Source: Sporothrix humicola (Eukaryota > Ascomycota > Sordariomycetes > Ophiostomatales > Ophiostomataceae). Taken from it: DNA of 64,000 nucleotides. Position numbers and translations under genes: made by a program. The stretch covers positions 124,001-188,000 of the forward strand of contig WNYE01000048.1 in assembly GCA_021396245.1 (NCBI GenBank), in the 5' to 3' direction. The notes under the pieces are model-generated. The model was not told where the DNA came from. It did no database searches and saw nothing but the letters and a program-made list of their open reading frames with translations. Shown in pieces: positions 1 through 10,897 of this stretch. Position 1 is the stretch's first letter. Every line of letters begins with the position of its first letter.

Positions 1-1797
1 CAGCTGCAGCCCCACGTCGGTTTCAATGAAGACTTCGCGATTCCGTTCAAGACTTCTTTGCGGAAGTCGATACTGGCTCGAGCTGTTGAAGCGGGCGCCG
101 TCAGCACCTACCTGACGACTTCGTACCGTCTGCTAGGAGACCTGTGCAGCGTTCCTTCGGAGACTTGCTATATGGGACAGCTGTCGCCTGCCGATGATGG
201 ACCCAAGCGTTTCACAGAACAGTTCAAAGCATGGGTTGAATTTGTGCAATCAGAAGTTCACCCTGGGCATCCCAGAATCAAAGGCCGTCTGCTTGTCGAG
301 CTTCCTGGGTCGCGGGAAGTGCGCATTGGACAATCGACCGCAAACGCAATGCACGTCAAATGGACAATGGACGTCATCAAGAAGATAGTCAAATCCCCCA
401 CGCTGAAGTCCGCGCAAAACACAACGAATCCACCCGGAATCCTTCTTCTTCCGCTCTATAGAGCCCAATATGTCCAGTACCAGCTGGCCATTGATACGAT
501 GCGGGTGCAGGGCGACTTGTCCTCTGGTGATGTTGACCGCATTCGCTTACACACCTTGGACTCTTCTCAGGGCGATGAAGATGATATTGTTATTGTCGAC
601 ATGACGAGAACGAGCGGACCTGGATTCTGCGGCGATATTCATCGAGCCTGCATTCTGCTGACGAGAGCTCGTCTCGGCCAAATCACACTTATGAACAAAG
701 GAATGTGGATGTCCAAGAAGACGGCCGTCGCTGAAGGTGCAACCGTTCTAAAAGGAATCCACCGGCGCCACGACAACTGCGTCCTATCCGTTCCTGTCTG
801 CGATCGGTGTGAGACGATCGGAGACCACCAGTCCTGCAATTGCACTGCCGAGACGCGCGTTGACAAAGCAGAAGAGCTGTGTGCCATACCCGATTGCGCA
901 CAACCCGGCCACACCGCTGAGACCTGCCCGAAGAAGACCTGCTCAAACTGCGGCACCAAGGGACACGAAGAGAACGAGTGCCAAGAGACGCCCGTGTGCC
1001 CGCGATGCTTCGACCCATCGCACATCAAGTTTGAGTGCACATCTCTGAGAAAATGTGGTCTATGCCGCTCCATCGACCATACCACCAATGACTGCACAAG
1101 CCCTAGACCATTCCAGGGTACGTGCAATGGTTGCGGCGAGAAGGGCCACCGTCGAGAGGACTGTACTCAGAAACCTAAGTCGTCAGGCCTCACATGTCAC
1201 AACTGCCGTCAGACCGGCCACCGCCAGATCGATTGCCCAGAGCCACCCGTATGCCGTCGATGCCAGGAACCCGGACACGAGAAGCGCGACTGTCCCACCC
1301 GGGAATGTTTTAAATGCAAGCAGAAAGGTCACAATGGAAATGAATGCACAGCCCCATTCTGCCCACGCTGCAAAACGACAGGCCATTTCAGCGACCGATG
1401 CCCCAAGCCTCTTGTTTGTACGAGCTGTCACAAGGAGGGCCACACCATGGAGACCTGCAAGAAAGGAGCAAGCTCGCAACCATTCATGTCTGTCATGTCT
1501 ACTGCAAAGCACACCGAGGCAGTTCAAAAGCTGAGAAGCCTCTACGACACCACAAAAGCTCTCACTCTCAAAGACCGACTCGCCAGCTACAGTGGAGATG
1601 CTTCCAATCAGGAGACGACTGCATCAGACTGGACAGGACAGACAAACGATGCGCAACCAGATGCATTGGACGTTCAGGCTGGTACCACCGACGCCAATGC
1701 ATGGGGAGCACAGGCGGGCACCAACGACGCCAATGCATGGGGATCTCAGGAACACGATGTTAGTGACATGCCCGATAACATCGGCCAGGGCTGGTAA
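1..1797 (+). CDS. SF1 (UPF1-like) helicase C-terminal part with zinc-knuckle array, 5' partial
   Basis: The frame is open from base 1, so the gene starts before the window; the stop is TAA at 1795-1797. What remains is the last 598 codons. The N-terminal part holds late superfamily 1 helicase motifs: a motif V-like DSSQGDEDD followed by VIVDMTR (about 547-609) and a motif VI-like LLTRARLGQ (about 655-680), as in UPF1/ZNFX1 RNA helicases. It is followed (about 940-1465) by nine canonical CX2CX4HX4C zinc knuckles, preceded by one degenerate knuckle with CX3C spacing. Zinc knuckles of this type bind single-stranded nucleic acid, so an RNA helicase role is likely. The tail has a near-duplicated 12-residue unit ending DANAWG (about 1675-1745). 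Walker A/B motifs must lie upstream and cannot be seen. The family call is firm; the precise orthologue is not determined. Confidence 0.85.
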   Translation, partial: QLQPHVGFNEDFAIPFKTSLRKSILARAVEAGAVSTYLTTSYRLLGDLCSVPSETCYMGQLSPADDGPKRFTEQFKAWVEFVQSEVHPGHPRIKGRLLVELPGSREVRIGQSTANAMHVKWTMDVIKKIVKSPTLKSAQNTTNPPGILLLPLYRAQYVQYQLAIDTMRVQGDLSSGDVDRIRLHTLDSSQGDEDDIVIVDMTRTSGPGFCGDIHRACILLTRARLGQITLMNKGMWMSKKTAVAEGATVLKGIHRRHDNCVLSVPVCDRCETIGDHQSCNCTAETRVDKAEELCAIPDCAQPGHTAETCPKKTCSNCGTKGHEENECQETPVCPRCFDPSHIKFECTSLRKCGLCRSIDHTTNDCTSPRPFQGTCNGCGEKGHRREDCTQKPKSSGLTCHNCRQTGHRQIDCPEPPVCRRCQEPGHEKRDCPTRECFKCKQKGHNGNECTAPFCPRCKTTGHFSDRCPKPLVCTSCHKEGHTMETCKKGASSQPFMSVMSTAKHTEAVQKLRSLYDTTKALTLKDRLASYSGDASNQETTASDWTGQTNDAQPDALDVQAGTTDANAWGAQAGTNDANAWGSQEHDVSDMPDNIGQGW

Positions 1798-2336
1798 CTA
1801 GACCCAAGAGATCTTATGTTCTCTGATACCTTCCTATTTTCCTCTTTTTCTCTTTCTGTCTTTCCCTTCTGCTCCTTCTCCATTTTTCATTTTTTTTTTT
1901 CATTTTTTCATATTGCTCTTTCCTTTTTTCCTTCTTGCCCTTTCCATTTTTCTCACTGCCCCTTCCCTTTGTTTTCGTCACTGCCCCTTTCCCTTTCACC
2001 CCCCACTGCCCCTTCTCTTTTCATTTTGCCCTTTCCTTCCCTAGTTGATTCCAGTAATGATCTTCTACATTGCTTCTATCTGTTTATTGTTGTTTCTTCC
2101 TGCCCGGCAACCGTTTGTTTCCTTTCATATTCTACCCCTCTTGGCTTGAACAAGCTACGTTTCTATGTATTCCACACGTCCCATCACACCTACCAGCAGC
2201 AGAGCGCTCTATTGTCGTCAATCAACAAGCTTTCTTGGTAAGATATATTTGATTTCCCCTTCTACACTCCATCTTGGCTGTCACTGACAAATGAACACAG
2301 GTCCAAGTATTTGCGCAACGAGATACCCACCAAAAG
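1798..2336. other. Intergenic spacer and 5' leader
   Basis: About 1830-2060 is a strongly pyrimidine-rich stretch of CTTTTC/CCCTTTCC variants. An ORF here is only low-complexity sequence. The pyrimidine tract followed by a leader intron suggests the promoter and transcription start of the next gene. Confidence 0.5.
2238..2300 (+). other. Probable 5' leader intron
   Basis: GTAAGA donor at 2238, a CTGAC branch-point-like sequence near 2284, and a CACAG acceptor ending at 2300 define a 63-nt intron. It lies 36 bases before the ATG of the coiled-coil gene at 2337 and supports that gene being transcribed. Confidence 0.55.
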
Positions 2337-2937
2337 ATGGAGAGAGCCGCTTCCCGCCCGACAAACGATGGTCTCCGACCTGTAGCGGACACGACGAGTA
2401 CGACTACTATAACCGAACTCGCTTCAAGCCTTGCCGAGCATCGAACAGCCTTCGACAAAGTTGAAAAAATGATTGGAGACTTATCGATAGCAGTTCAAAC
2501 GGGACTTGACAATCAACAATGGCAGAACAAGCAAACCGAGGACTACATCCAGAAGCATGATGAACAGCTCGACTGTATCAACAAAGGCCTATCTGAACAG
2601 GTTGCCTTACAGACCAGGAATCAAGCCGTCCAAGAATCCATGATCCTAGACATGGCTAGAATCGAGCACCTGGTACAGACCAGCGTTCTCCGCCGCCTGT
2701 CACGTTTGGAAGCCACATTGACAAACATCAAGAGAGCCCTCACTCTGTTCGCAGAGGAGGCCATGCACGCTGAAGAGAGGACCTCCACTCGGTTAGTATT
2801 TCCTTCCTATTACCCAGCCTCAATCTTATTCTTTTCCCCCATAGACCTAACCATGGCATAGGATGAGACGCCTAGAGACAAGATTGGTCGGTTTGCTCAC
2901 GGAGAACGAGTCGAACGATGATGAAGGAATGGACTGA
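2337..2937 (+). CDS. Hypothetical small coiled-coil protein
   Basis: Two exons, 2337..2791 and 2862..2937, give 176 residues. The 70-nt intron has donor GTTAGT at 2792 and the acceptor AG ending at 2861. The nearer AG ending at 2844 leads at once to a stop, so the later one is preferred. The product is hydrophilic, with long heptad-like stretches (about residues 20-145, Leu/Ile/Val at a/d-like spacing among Glu, Gln, Lys and Arg) typical of an elongated coiled coil. It has no signal peptide or membrane segment. I recognise no family, and it may be lineage-restricted. The leader intron and clean splice sites are the main support that it is real. Confidence 0.6.
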
Positions 2938-3614
2938 TGCCATGGACTGAAGTTGTAGCTTCATTCTACAACCGGGCAATCACTCCTTCACCCCCTTCTC
3001 ATATCCAAGAACCATGCCTCAGAGCTCCGCTAGATGGGCCGTTCTCTGCACTCGGAAGTTGCTTTATTATCTTTTGTTGTGTCTTGCTGCCCCCTTTATT
3101 CCTTATTTCATTGTGTTCACACGTCCTGTTTTTTTTTTCCTTCTGTTACACTTTCATAGTTGACAGACCCAAAAGTTTCATCGCATTGTTAGGTTATCTC
3201 TACTTCTAAAATTGAAAAAAAAAAAATGCATTCATAATTCGGTCGTTCCTTTCACCTGTGACTTGCGTATGGTAATGCTAGTAGTGAATACACGTAGGCA
3301 GATTCAAAGTCGATATTGGAATCTGGCGCATTCTTCAGCGGCTCTTTCAAGGCGTCTTTGGCAGCCTCTTTCGGGACATATTTAGCCTTGGCATTCTTCT
3401 CAGAATCGCCGCCCACTCATTACGATATCTAGACGTCCCATCTTAACTCTATAGGCTCCCGTCCACGGCTTATGCCACGATTTATACATTATCCGCGCTT
3501 TTGTCGAAGAGTTCCTCGTAGATATGATGTGTTTTTTATTAAGAATCTAACTTACTAGTTTATGGATGCAAATAAAGTACTCCGTATATAAAACCAAAGT
3601 GTCTCGCCACCTTC
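2938..3614. other. Intergenic spacer
   Basis: No supported full gene. It contains an A-run near 3212, a minus-strand 54-codon open stretch at 3252..3416 that looks protein-like (see findings), and one exact copy of the 9-mer TACTCCGTA at 3578-3586. Confidence 0.5.
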
Positions 3615-6600
3615 TTACCAGGTAAAGGTCATCAGGGCCGGGTTCAGCAAAATGGGCAGCGTGAAATGACAGCCGATCATGACGGCCAGGGGAAAAATGG
3701 CGACGACCTGGGTGATGCGCCACAGGTAGGGGAAGACGTAGACGCCGCAGATGAGCAGGACGGCGACGGCGATGCAGTAGGCAAAGACGTACTTGAAGCG
3801 GCGGGCAATGATGGGCAGCTCGATGAAAAAGGACGTGTCCGAGGCCTCCTTGGCGGTGGCGCCCCAGGACATGTTGATGGAGAAGAGGTGGCAGAGGATG
3901 GCCTGGCTGACGTGCATGGAGAGGCCGCCGAGAAAGATGAAGAGGAGGGGGATCCAGCGGGCACAGATCCACAGCTCGTTGAGCAGGCTCTTGCCGGTGT
4001 CGCGGTAGCGGGCGACGGCGAGGGCGACGTTGCCGGCGAGGGAAAAGACGACGACGAGGGCGACCCAGACGTGCCAGCTGTCCATGTAAAAGTGGTCGAG
4101 GTGGCCGTCGAGCCAGCCGATGAGGAAGTAGTTGCAGAGGGCGCCGAACCAGGCGTAGCCGATGGCGTAGTAGGTGCCGATGTAGGCGAGGATGGTGACC
4201 TTGGAGCCGACGGCCATTTTGCGGCTGAAGAGAAAGCGGAGGAACAGGGGCGTAAAAATGCCCTTGCGCCACCAGGCCTTGACCGGGTGGCAGAGCAGCT
4301 CGCTGCAGCCGTAGGCGTACTTCTCCCAGCGGTCGAGCTCGTCGTAGACGGTGAGGGAGACGCCCTCTTTGAAGCCGCCCCCGCCGTAGGCGGCGAGGCG
4401 CACAATGTAGCCCTCGGTCTGCAGGCGCAGGGCAATGTCAAAGTCCTCGGAGACGTGGGACTCGGACCAGAACTTTTCGTAGGGCGTGGTGGAGTTGCAG
4501 TCCGGCTCGACCGGTTTCGGCGGCTTTGGTTTTCTGTGCCAGGGACTAGTAAAGAACACGAGGATCCTACCAAGGGCCGTCGTCTGCCTTTTGGCTTTCC
4601 GCTCTGCACGCACCGCGGCTTTGGCTTCCCTCTTCTTCTTCTTCAGCTCCAGAATCGGGTCGCCGCCGTCCTGGTAGCTGATCTCCTGCAGGGCCGACCA
4701 GCGCAGAAAGGCATTGTGCCCGACAAAGGGGGCCACGTCGCCGTTGGCGACGGCATACCGGATGGCCGTGTAAATCAGGTTTGTGAAAAAGGTAATGCCC
4801 ATCTCGAAAAAGCTCGTCGTCACGTTCATGACGCCCGACGTGAACTGCAGGATGGCCACCTCGCGGCACTCCTCGAGCTCGCTAACGGCGTCGATCATGC
4901 ACGACTCGAAGACGCGCGTGTCCGAGTCGATAATCAGAATGTAGTCGCCGATGCGGATGTCGCCGTCGGCCCAGGCGCGGCCCTTTTCCTCGACCAGCAC
5001 CTCGGCGAGGCAGCGCTGGTACGCCAGCGTCTCGTCGCCCTGTGTCCAGGGGAAGACCCCTGAAGGCGCTGAAAGCGCTGAAGGCGCTGGAGATGCAGTG
5101 CTGTCCTGCACGCTGGCCTGGCTGTCGCTGGAGCTCTCTGATGGCGTGGCAAGTGCACTCCCTGCCACGAATGCCCCCGGCGGCGCGCCACAGCTCCGGT
5201 CGACGGCCACCAGCTTGTCCTCGACCTTGAGCGAGATGCCCATGGCGTAGTTCATGTTGGACGCCTTCTTGAACTTGCCGCGGCGGATAAACTTGCTCAG
5301 GCCCTCGCCGTTGGGGTTGTGCTTGGGCCGCGCCACCCAGCCAATGTTGTTCTGCCGGTAAAAGGCCTTGCGCTCCGCCGCCGCCTTTTCGTCTTTTTCG
5401 GCGAGGATCTGCATGCCGTCGTCGTTGAAAAACAGGTTGGCGGTGCCGCCGTAGCGCTCGTAGTGGCGGATGGCCGTTTGCAGGGACGCGACGGTGGGCT
5501 TGATGACGGCGTCGAGGCCTTCCATGTAGACGGGGCACTGGACGGTGACGTGCGGCAGGGGCCCGTTCTTGACGTTGAGACGCTTGACGGGGACGGCTGA
5601 AAAGTACTTGGAGTTGTGCTTGAGCTGGCGGACGGGCCCGAGGAGCTGCAGCAGAATGTTGATGATGGTCTGGCAGAAGAAGAGGCAGACAAAGATCTGC
5701 GGCAGGATGGTGAGGAGGAGCAGCAGCCGGGTCCAGTTGCCGTCCGCAGTAAACTCCTGCGCGAGCTGCTGGCAGCCCAGCCCAAGCAGCGTCATGGCGA
5801 GCGTCATGGTGAGGCCGACGGTAAAGGCGTTGATGAGCATCGTCGGCCGCTTTTCGGGAGGGGCCCGCTCCTCGCCGACTTCTTGCAGGTTCTCCAGGAC
5901 AAAGCTGTCGTCGGAATCGGTGTCGTCAACGTCGACTTCTTTTTCGTTCAAGACGTCGTCCAGGACAAGAGACGAGACAGGGAGACTGACAGCGTCGCCC
6001 AGTTGCAAACGATCATCGATGCCATTTTCCTTCTCAGTCATGTCTTGCTCGAAAATGCTGCTGTCCGTGGAGCCGGCACCGTCGTCAAAGAACGACCGTT
6101 GGTTGTTGTCCCGGAGGCTGGCATGACGACGGCTGCCGTCTCGTGACAAGGACCGTTTCTGTGTCAAGTGGACCTGGACCACACGCTGCATGCTCTTGAG
6201 ATTGTGCAGCAGCATGGCATTCGTTACATCCTTGACGCCTTCTCTCAACGACAGCATGCCGAGCCGGTTGTCGGGCACAGCCGTCCATGGATATCGTGCA
6301 AAGAAGAGCCGCTCACTGGCACTGCGTTTGCGTGGTGAGGCAGGGCTGGACAAGACGTTGGCACTGCTACTGCTGCTAAGCAACGAGGGTATTGGTAACG
6401 GGCGATTGGCGACAGCAAACCATCCCTGTTGCAAATAGTACTCTTTGTTGAGCAAGGCACGGAGGACCCTCCTTTGTTCATCGGACGGGACGAGATCGCA
6501 TTTCGTGAGGACGCCGACAGTGCAGTTGCCTCGCGGGTCCATGTCTTGGACGAGCTCCAGCACGACTTGGTTGCTGATGGGGATTGTTGCATTGAAGACA

Positions 6601-7587
6601 GCACTAAGTTCAAGTTGTTAATGTACATTCGTCCACAAGACCACAAAACCACAAAAAACACAAAGACGCAAAGTCCACAAAGACCGAAGCCAACTTACAG
6701 CACGATCGAGTGTGGCTCTTGCATCAAGTCAGAGGCAAGCTGCCGGACGGCATCGACATCGCCACGGGCGTATTCAGATGATGCGGCTGTGGTGTTGTGT
6801 TAGTTGTGCTTCTACAACAAAAACAAGAATAATATAAAGGAGGACTCGACGCAGATACAAGAATAATATAAAGGATAAAGGAGGACATACTGTGCATCAA
6901 CCCAGGGAGGTCGACAATGTTGGCATTGGGCACGTCTGGTCCCATAATCTCGAGGACAAGCACGTTGTCTGAGAGCTGCGTCTCAACGACACGGTCTTCA
7001 CTCAACGACGCGGCATCATCACCCACCGAGAGGTACATATGTGCTGCGGCCTGCTCAACGATATGAAAAAAACCCTCTTCGGTGAGCGCCTCGTCCAAGA
7101 CGGCCTCAAACTTGGCGAGATGCTCCACGGCCGCGGCATACCGGCGGTCCGTCGGCCCCGGCTGGAGATACGCCCGGACATGGTGTACGTTTTTTGTGTT
7201 TTTTGCGTTTTTTGCGTTGTCCGCCGCAACATGCTGGGACTGCACGTGGATGGCAAAACTGGTGACTGGCCAGCGGCCGGACGAAAACGAGAGACCGGTC
7301 AGAGCCGAGAAGATGCTTGTCTTGCCGCTCGACCTGTCGCCGACGATGACCACCTACGTGCGTGAGCATGTGCATGTGATGGCTTGCGATGGATAAACAT
7401 AAACTGGCGGTGACGGGAGACTCACCTTTGGTAATGAAATGCGATTGAGATCATCGACAAAGATGTTCTTTCGTGCTATGGACCCTCCTCGTCGATGATG
7501 CGGTCGACCTGTGCTGCGTGTACGGCCGTACAGAGGTCGTGGCAAGGGTAGCTGCACGTCCTGGTCGGGCCTGTGAGGAGACAGCAT
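3615..7587 (-). CDS. Dynamin-type GTPase domain fused to family 2 glycosyltransferase
   Basis: Four exons (minus strand): 7426..7587, 6891..7353, 6699..6786, 3615..6603. Phases agree and give 1233 residues. Introns are 72, 104 and 95 nt. The N-terminal part is a dynamin-family G domain: P-loop GDRSSGKTS (about 59-67), DLPG (202-205), TKCD (271-274), followed by a G-domain end similar to other fungal dynamin-like proteins. No full stalk or GED follows. Two membrane segments come next (about 490-515 and 523-552), then a processive-type GT-A domain with NDDG (about 630), DSD (797-799), SEDFD (D958) and an (E)xxRW form of the QxxRW motif (W997), then several C-terminal membrane spans (about 1035-1230). 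It probably extrudes or transfers sugar at a membrane; substrate unknown. Low-complexity Ser/Ala inserts sit near 745-775. The N-terminal exon is the least certain part. Confidence 0.85.
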
Positions 7588-8516
7588 GGTAAGGATTGGC
7601 ACCGTGTCCGTGTGTCCGTGCGGGCCGGATGTCTGTGCGTCAAACGTGGGTGATCAGACAATGCCTTTTCTTTTTTCTTTTTTTGTTTCTTTTTTTGTTT
7701 CTTTTTTTTTTTTTTGTTGAACCGAAGAATGCAATCTTGCAATCTTGCAGTGTCGACGTTGAAAATCGGGCACCTCTGGAACTTTCCTTATAATTTTGTT
7801 TCTGTCGTCTTTTGACGCTGGAAAGAATCTTATTTGGCCGAGTTTTCCTTGTCCGTCTGCGGGTTCTGTGGAATGCGTCGAACAATCTAGGCACTCGTGT
7901 CCCAGCAATGTGGTTGTCGCCCCGGAACAAATGCACAAATGCAGGTGCACACTCTTTGTTGGTGGACCCCCGCTCATCCCTGCCCTCTATCCGGGATGGT
8001 GGGAGCACCTCGTGGCTTCAAGTGTTGGATCTTGTCCGCATACAGGTATCACGCCCGAGAAAGCAGTCTAGAGTCTAGCCTTCCACCACCAAAGCGGGTG
8101 TTTTACGTTTGCCTTGCTTTGTCTTTCTTTGTTTGCATGTAGACATGGGTCGATTTGGAACCATGGGTCGATTTGGATACAGAATACCCCAGTCGGCCGA
8201 CTGGCCCGCAGTCGGCCACCGCTTTATGCTAAGGTCGTTGACTGCGGTCCATTTAAAGAAAAAAAAAAGACAAACTACCGGATACGGATACAGACACTCG
8301 ACGAACCCATTAGCCTCCCCACTCTCCATTGCTGGTCTAAGTGGCCCAAGTGGTCTTGACTGGCCCACGACTGACCATGTTGACTGATAAGGGGACTGAC
8401 GTGAGGGTGTCTCTTGACACGGGAGAGTCCCCATGGCCCACATTAACAAAGAGCCATTAAAAAAAAGAAGAAGAAAAAAAAAATTCAATGAACAATGGTG
8501 AGGGAATACAATCTAT
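7588..8516. other. Intergenic spacer between two minus-strand genes
   Basis: It holds the presumed promoter of the dynamin-GT2 gene, with T-rich tracts at 7666-7716. Short ORFs on both strands are low-complexity or shadow-like. A 16-bp direct repeat is present at 8144/8162. No gene supported. Confidence 0.45.
8144..8177 (+). repeat. 16-bp direct repeat
   Basis: CATGGGTCGATTTGGA occurs at 8144-8159 and again at 8162-8177, two bases apart (period 18). No function is evident. Confidence 0.8.
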
Positions 8517-9646
8517 CTACAACGTATACAGAACAACCACGATGGCTGCTAGTCCTGCCAAGTAGCCACTAACATATGTCTTCGGACCAGCCGATATTTT
8601 CGTAGCAAGAGGGGGCAGCGTGTAGGTCGGTGCTGTCGTCCCAGTTGGTTTAACCGGCGTCACCGTCACGTTGGATGGGAGGACACCGGTCGCATTGCCT
8701 CCAAGATACCAACTGCCAATGTCCGTCAAGTTGCCCCACGAGTCCAGCATCGCGACATTGATGCCCACGTTGGACGTAAACGACCGGAACGATCCAAAGT
8801 AGGAGTAGAACGTGACGTTTCTAGACTGTTAGGTTTCTCGTACTGTGCTGGTAGAACTGGTGGAACTGGCAGTGCTGGTAGAACTCACTCGTTTTTGTCG
8901 AGATACCGCACGGCATCCTGGAAAAACTGCTGCGTCGTGTTCAGATCCTCATTGTCGAGGGCAAACTCCGTCACCCACTGGTGCACGCCGGGGAAGGCAT
9001 TGGCCACATCCGCCAAATGGTTCTGCAATCCATCAAAGTTGCCGTACCAGTGGATCGGGATAAAGTCAAACGTGCAGGCATCGCCGCACGCTTTGGTAAA
9101 GTTGGCCAGCCACGTGAACCCGCTCTCTCCGCCCGTGACCGCCGGCGCGCCGAGCTGCACGCCGAGTTTCTTCAGCGGCTGGATCTGCTTGACCCAGTAG
9201 ATGGCCGCATCGTCCGGGGGCACCTCGCTGCCGCCCGTGTCCGATGTACCGTCCGGCTCGTTGAAGCCCATGACGTACGTAATGTTGCTGCCGTGGGTGA
9301 TTTGCGCCGTGACATTGTCCAGAAACGTGGTGTCGTTGAAGCTCGGCGGCGCCCCCCAGAGCATGGGGACGAAGCCCAAGGACGGGTATTTCGCGTAGTT
9401 GCTGCTCGGGTATGGCTTGTAGTTGTAGTACCAGGTGAGATCGGAGCCATTTTGCACCCAGACGTTGTTGTCTTCCGGAAAGTCGGAGTTGGGTACGAAC
9501 ACAAGACCGCGTTTGGACGAGGCGTAAAACGTGGATGTGATGTTGTCCGAGGAGGCAATGTTGGCCGAGGCCAATGAGGCGAGGCAGAGGAAGGACAAGA
9601 TGCCCAGCTGAGCTCTGCTGCCCAGCAGAACTCTTGATCGTCGCAT
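8517..9646 (-). CDS. GH128 glycoside hydrolase (beta-1,3-glucanase-like), GPI-anchored
   Basis: Two exons, 8889..9646 and 8517..8820 (minus), separated by a 68-nt intron with donor GTGAGT and acceptor CTAG, give 353 residues. The N-terminus has a basic start and a hydrophobic core ending near residue 29 (signal peptide). The TIM-barrel of GH128 (Glyco_hydro_cc, related to Asl1) carries GFNEPD with the probable acid/base E130, and VTEFAL with the probable nucleophile E227. Several N-glycosylation sequons are present. A Ser/Thr/Pro-rich region and a final hydrophobic stretch of about 19 residues look like a GPI-attachment signal. The likely role is remodelling beta-1,3-glucan at the wall. The neighbouring GT2 and GH16 genes lie on the same strand and fit a wall function. 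Confidence 0.88.
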
Positions 9647-10521
9647 TTGAATGATGATATGAAATATGGAAATATGAAAATGTGATGATATAAAAATATG
9701 AAAAATATGAAAAATATGTGTTGATGTGAAGACGTGTAGTGATGCAAAAGCACTAAAAAATAACAAAGCCAAAACAGTGTACGTTGCAACAGTGGCAGTG
9801 GTCATCCATCAAGGAGACAACAATCACTACCGAGATTTGGTGGAAGGACGACACACGAGGGAGGCAGATGGCAAACAGTGCAAAACAGGTGAACCAACAT
9901 GCAGGGTGAGAGGGTACAGACACATCTCGGCATTAGGCAATGGTTTAAGTGCATGGTCAAGTACACCTGAACAAAAACGGTTGCAGCCCCGAGCCGTAGC
10001 CTCTCCACTGATAACCCACGGGAAAAAAATGAAAAAATGAAAAAGAAAAAGTATAAAAAACAGACCAAAAAAGACCAAAACCAAGCGGAGAAAAAAACAT
10101 ACGAGATAATTGACCACAGAAAAAAGTCAAAGACTCCATCTCCAGTCCGTGCAAACTCTACACTCTCCCGGCAAAGGAAAGGAGAGATAATGGTCGGCGA
10201 AAAGAACGGACTCGGAAGCCCCTTTTCCATATGGTGATAAAAGTGGGGCTATGTAAACAGTGCCGTGTAAGTGAGAATCAGCCAATCACATGCGCAGGTT
10301 CTTCACAAGTTCCCCACTTTTCGTCTTGGCCCTGCTAACCGAGATGCTGTCGAGGCTGTCCTGGCGTGCCGTTTGCCTTTGTCGTTTTTAGTTTTTTAGT
10401 CTTCATCCTTTTGGTCTGCATGTCATCGTTGTCATAATTACGCTTCTCCGTCCTCTTTGTTTTGTGGCATGGGCTTAGTCGCTTAGTCGTGGCGTCTCTT
10501 TCTAGACTCGAATGTGGAGTA

Positions 10522-10557
10522 TTTTGACATTTTTGACATTTTTGACATTTTTGACAT
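10522..10557 (+). repeat. Tandem repeat, 9-bp unit x4
   Basis: Four perfect copies of TTTTGACAT lie head to tail in the spacer between the GH128 and GH16 genes. Confidence 0.9.
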
Positions 10558-10897
10558 TGGGGCCGTCGTTTGCTCGCCTTCTAGGCTCTCTTGACGTCTT
10601 GACGGCCACTTGGCATGCTGGGACAAGCGTAGCCAGGCCTAGCCTTCCTGGGCTGCCCTGCACTGTCCTACTGTCCTAGCGACGGGATAACGCGTTGGTG
10701 TGGTGCTCCTTTCTCCGACATCCGACAGTCTTTCCTTTTTCGCCATGTGCGTTCTGGAAGTGGGTACGATGGGGCCGCCTTTCTTTGTCCCATCCTCCGT
10801 ATTAAGCGTATTTTCAGATTTTCAACATACTTGGTGCTTGCAAACAAAGACGCACCCGGCCTGCATGACAGGCATGACACGCGATTGGCAGGGCCCT

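Noticed and set aside
1816..2241. 141-codon ORF after the helicase
   Set aside because: Translates a pyrimidine-rich tract to Ser/Phe/Pro repeats; better explained as a promoter/leader.
4555..4595. Possible intron inside the GT2 coding exon (GTAGGA ... CACAG)
   Set aside because: Only about 38 nt, below the intron sizes seen here, and the frame is open through it.
3666..5063. Long plus-strand ORF opposite the GT2 domain
   Set aside because: Antisense shadow of a GC-rich coding exon; composition (Gly/Val/Ala/Asp/Glu) mirrors codon bias of the real strand. The same applies to ORFs at 20916..22169 (-), 26997..27854 (+), 33881..34993 (-), 50826..52103 (-), 55837..56817 (-) and 58290..59879 (+).
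7696..7740. GGTTCAACAAAAAA junction (minus strand), similar to GGTTCGACAAAAAA near 15785-15812, suggesting SINE-like tails
   Set aside because: Sequences upstream of the two A-runs do not align and no target-site duplication is evident; likely chance next to common A/T tracts.
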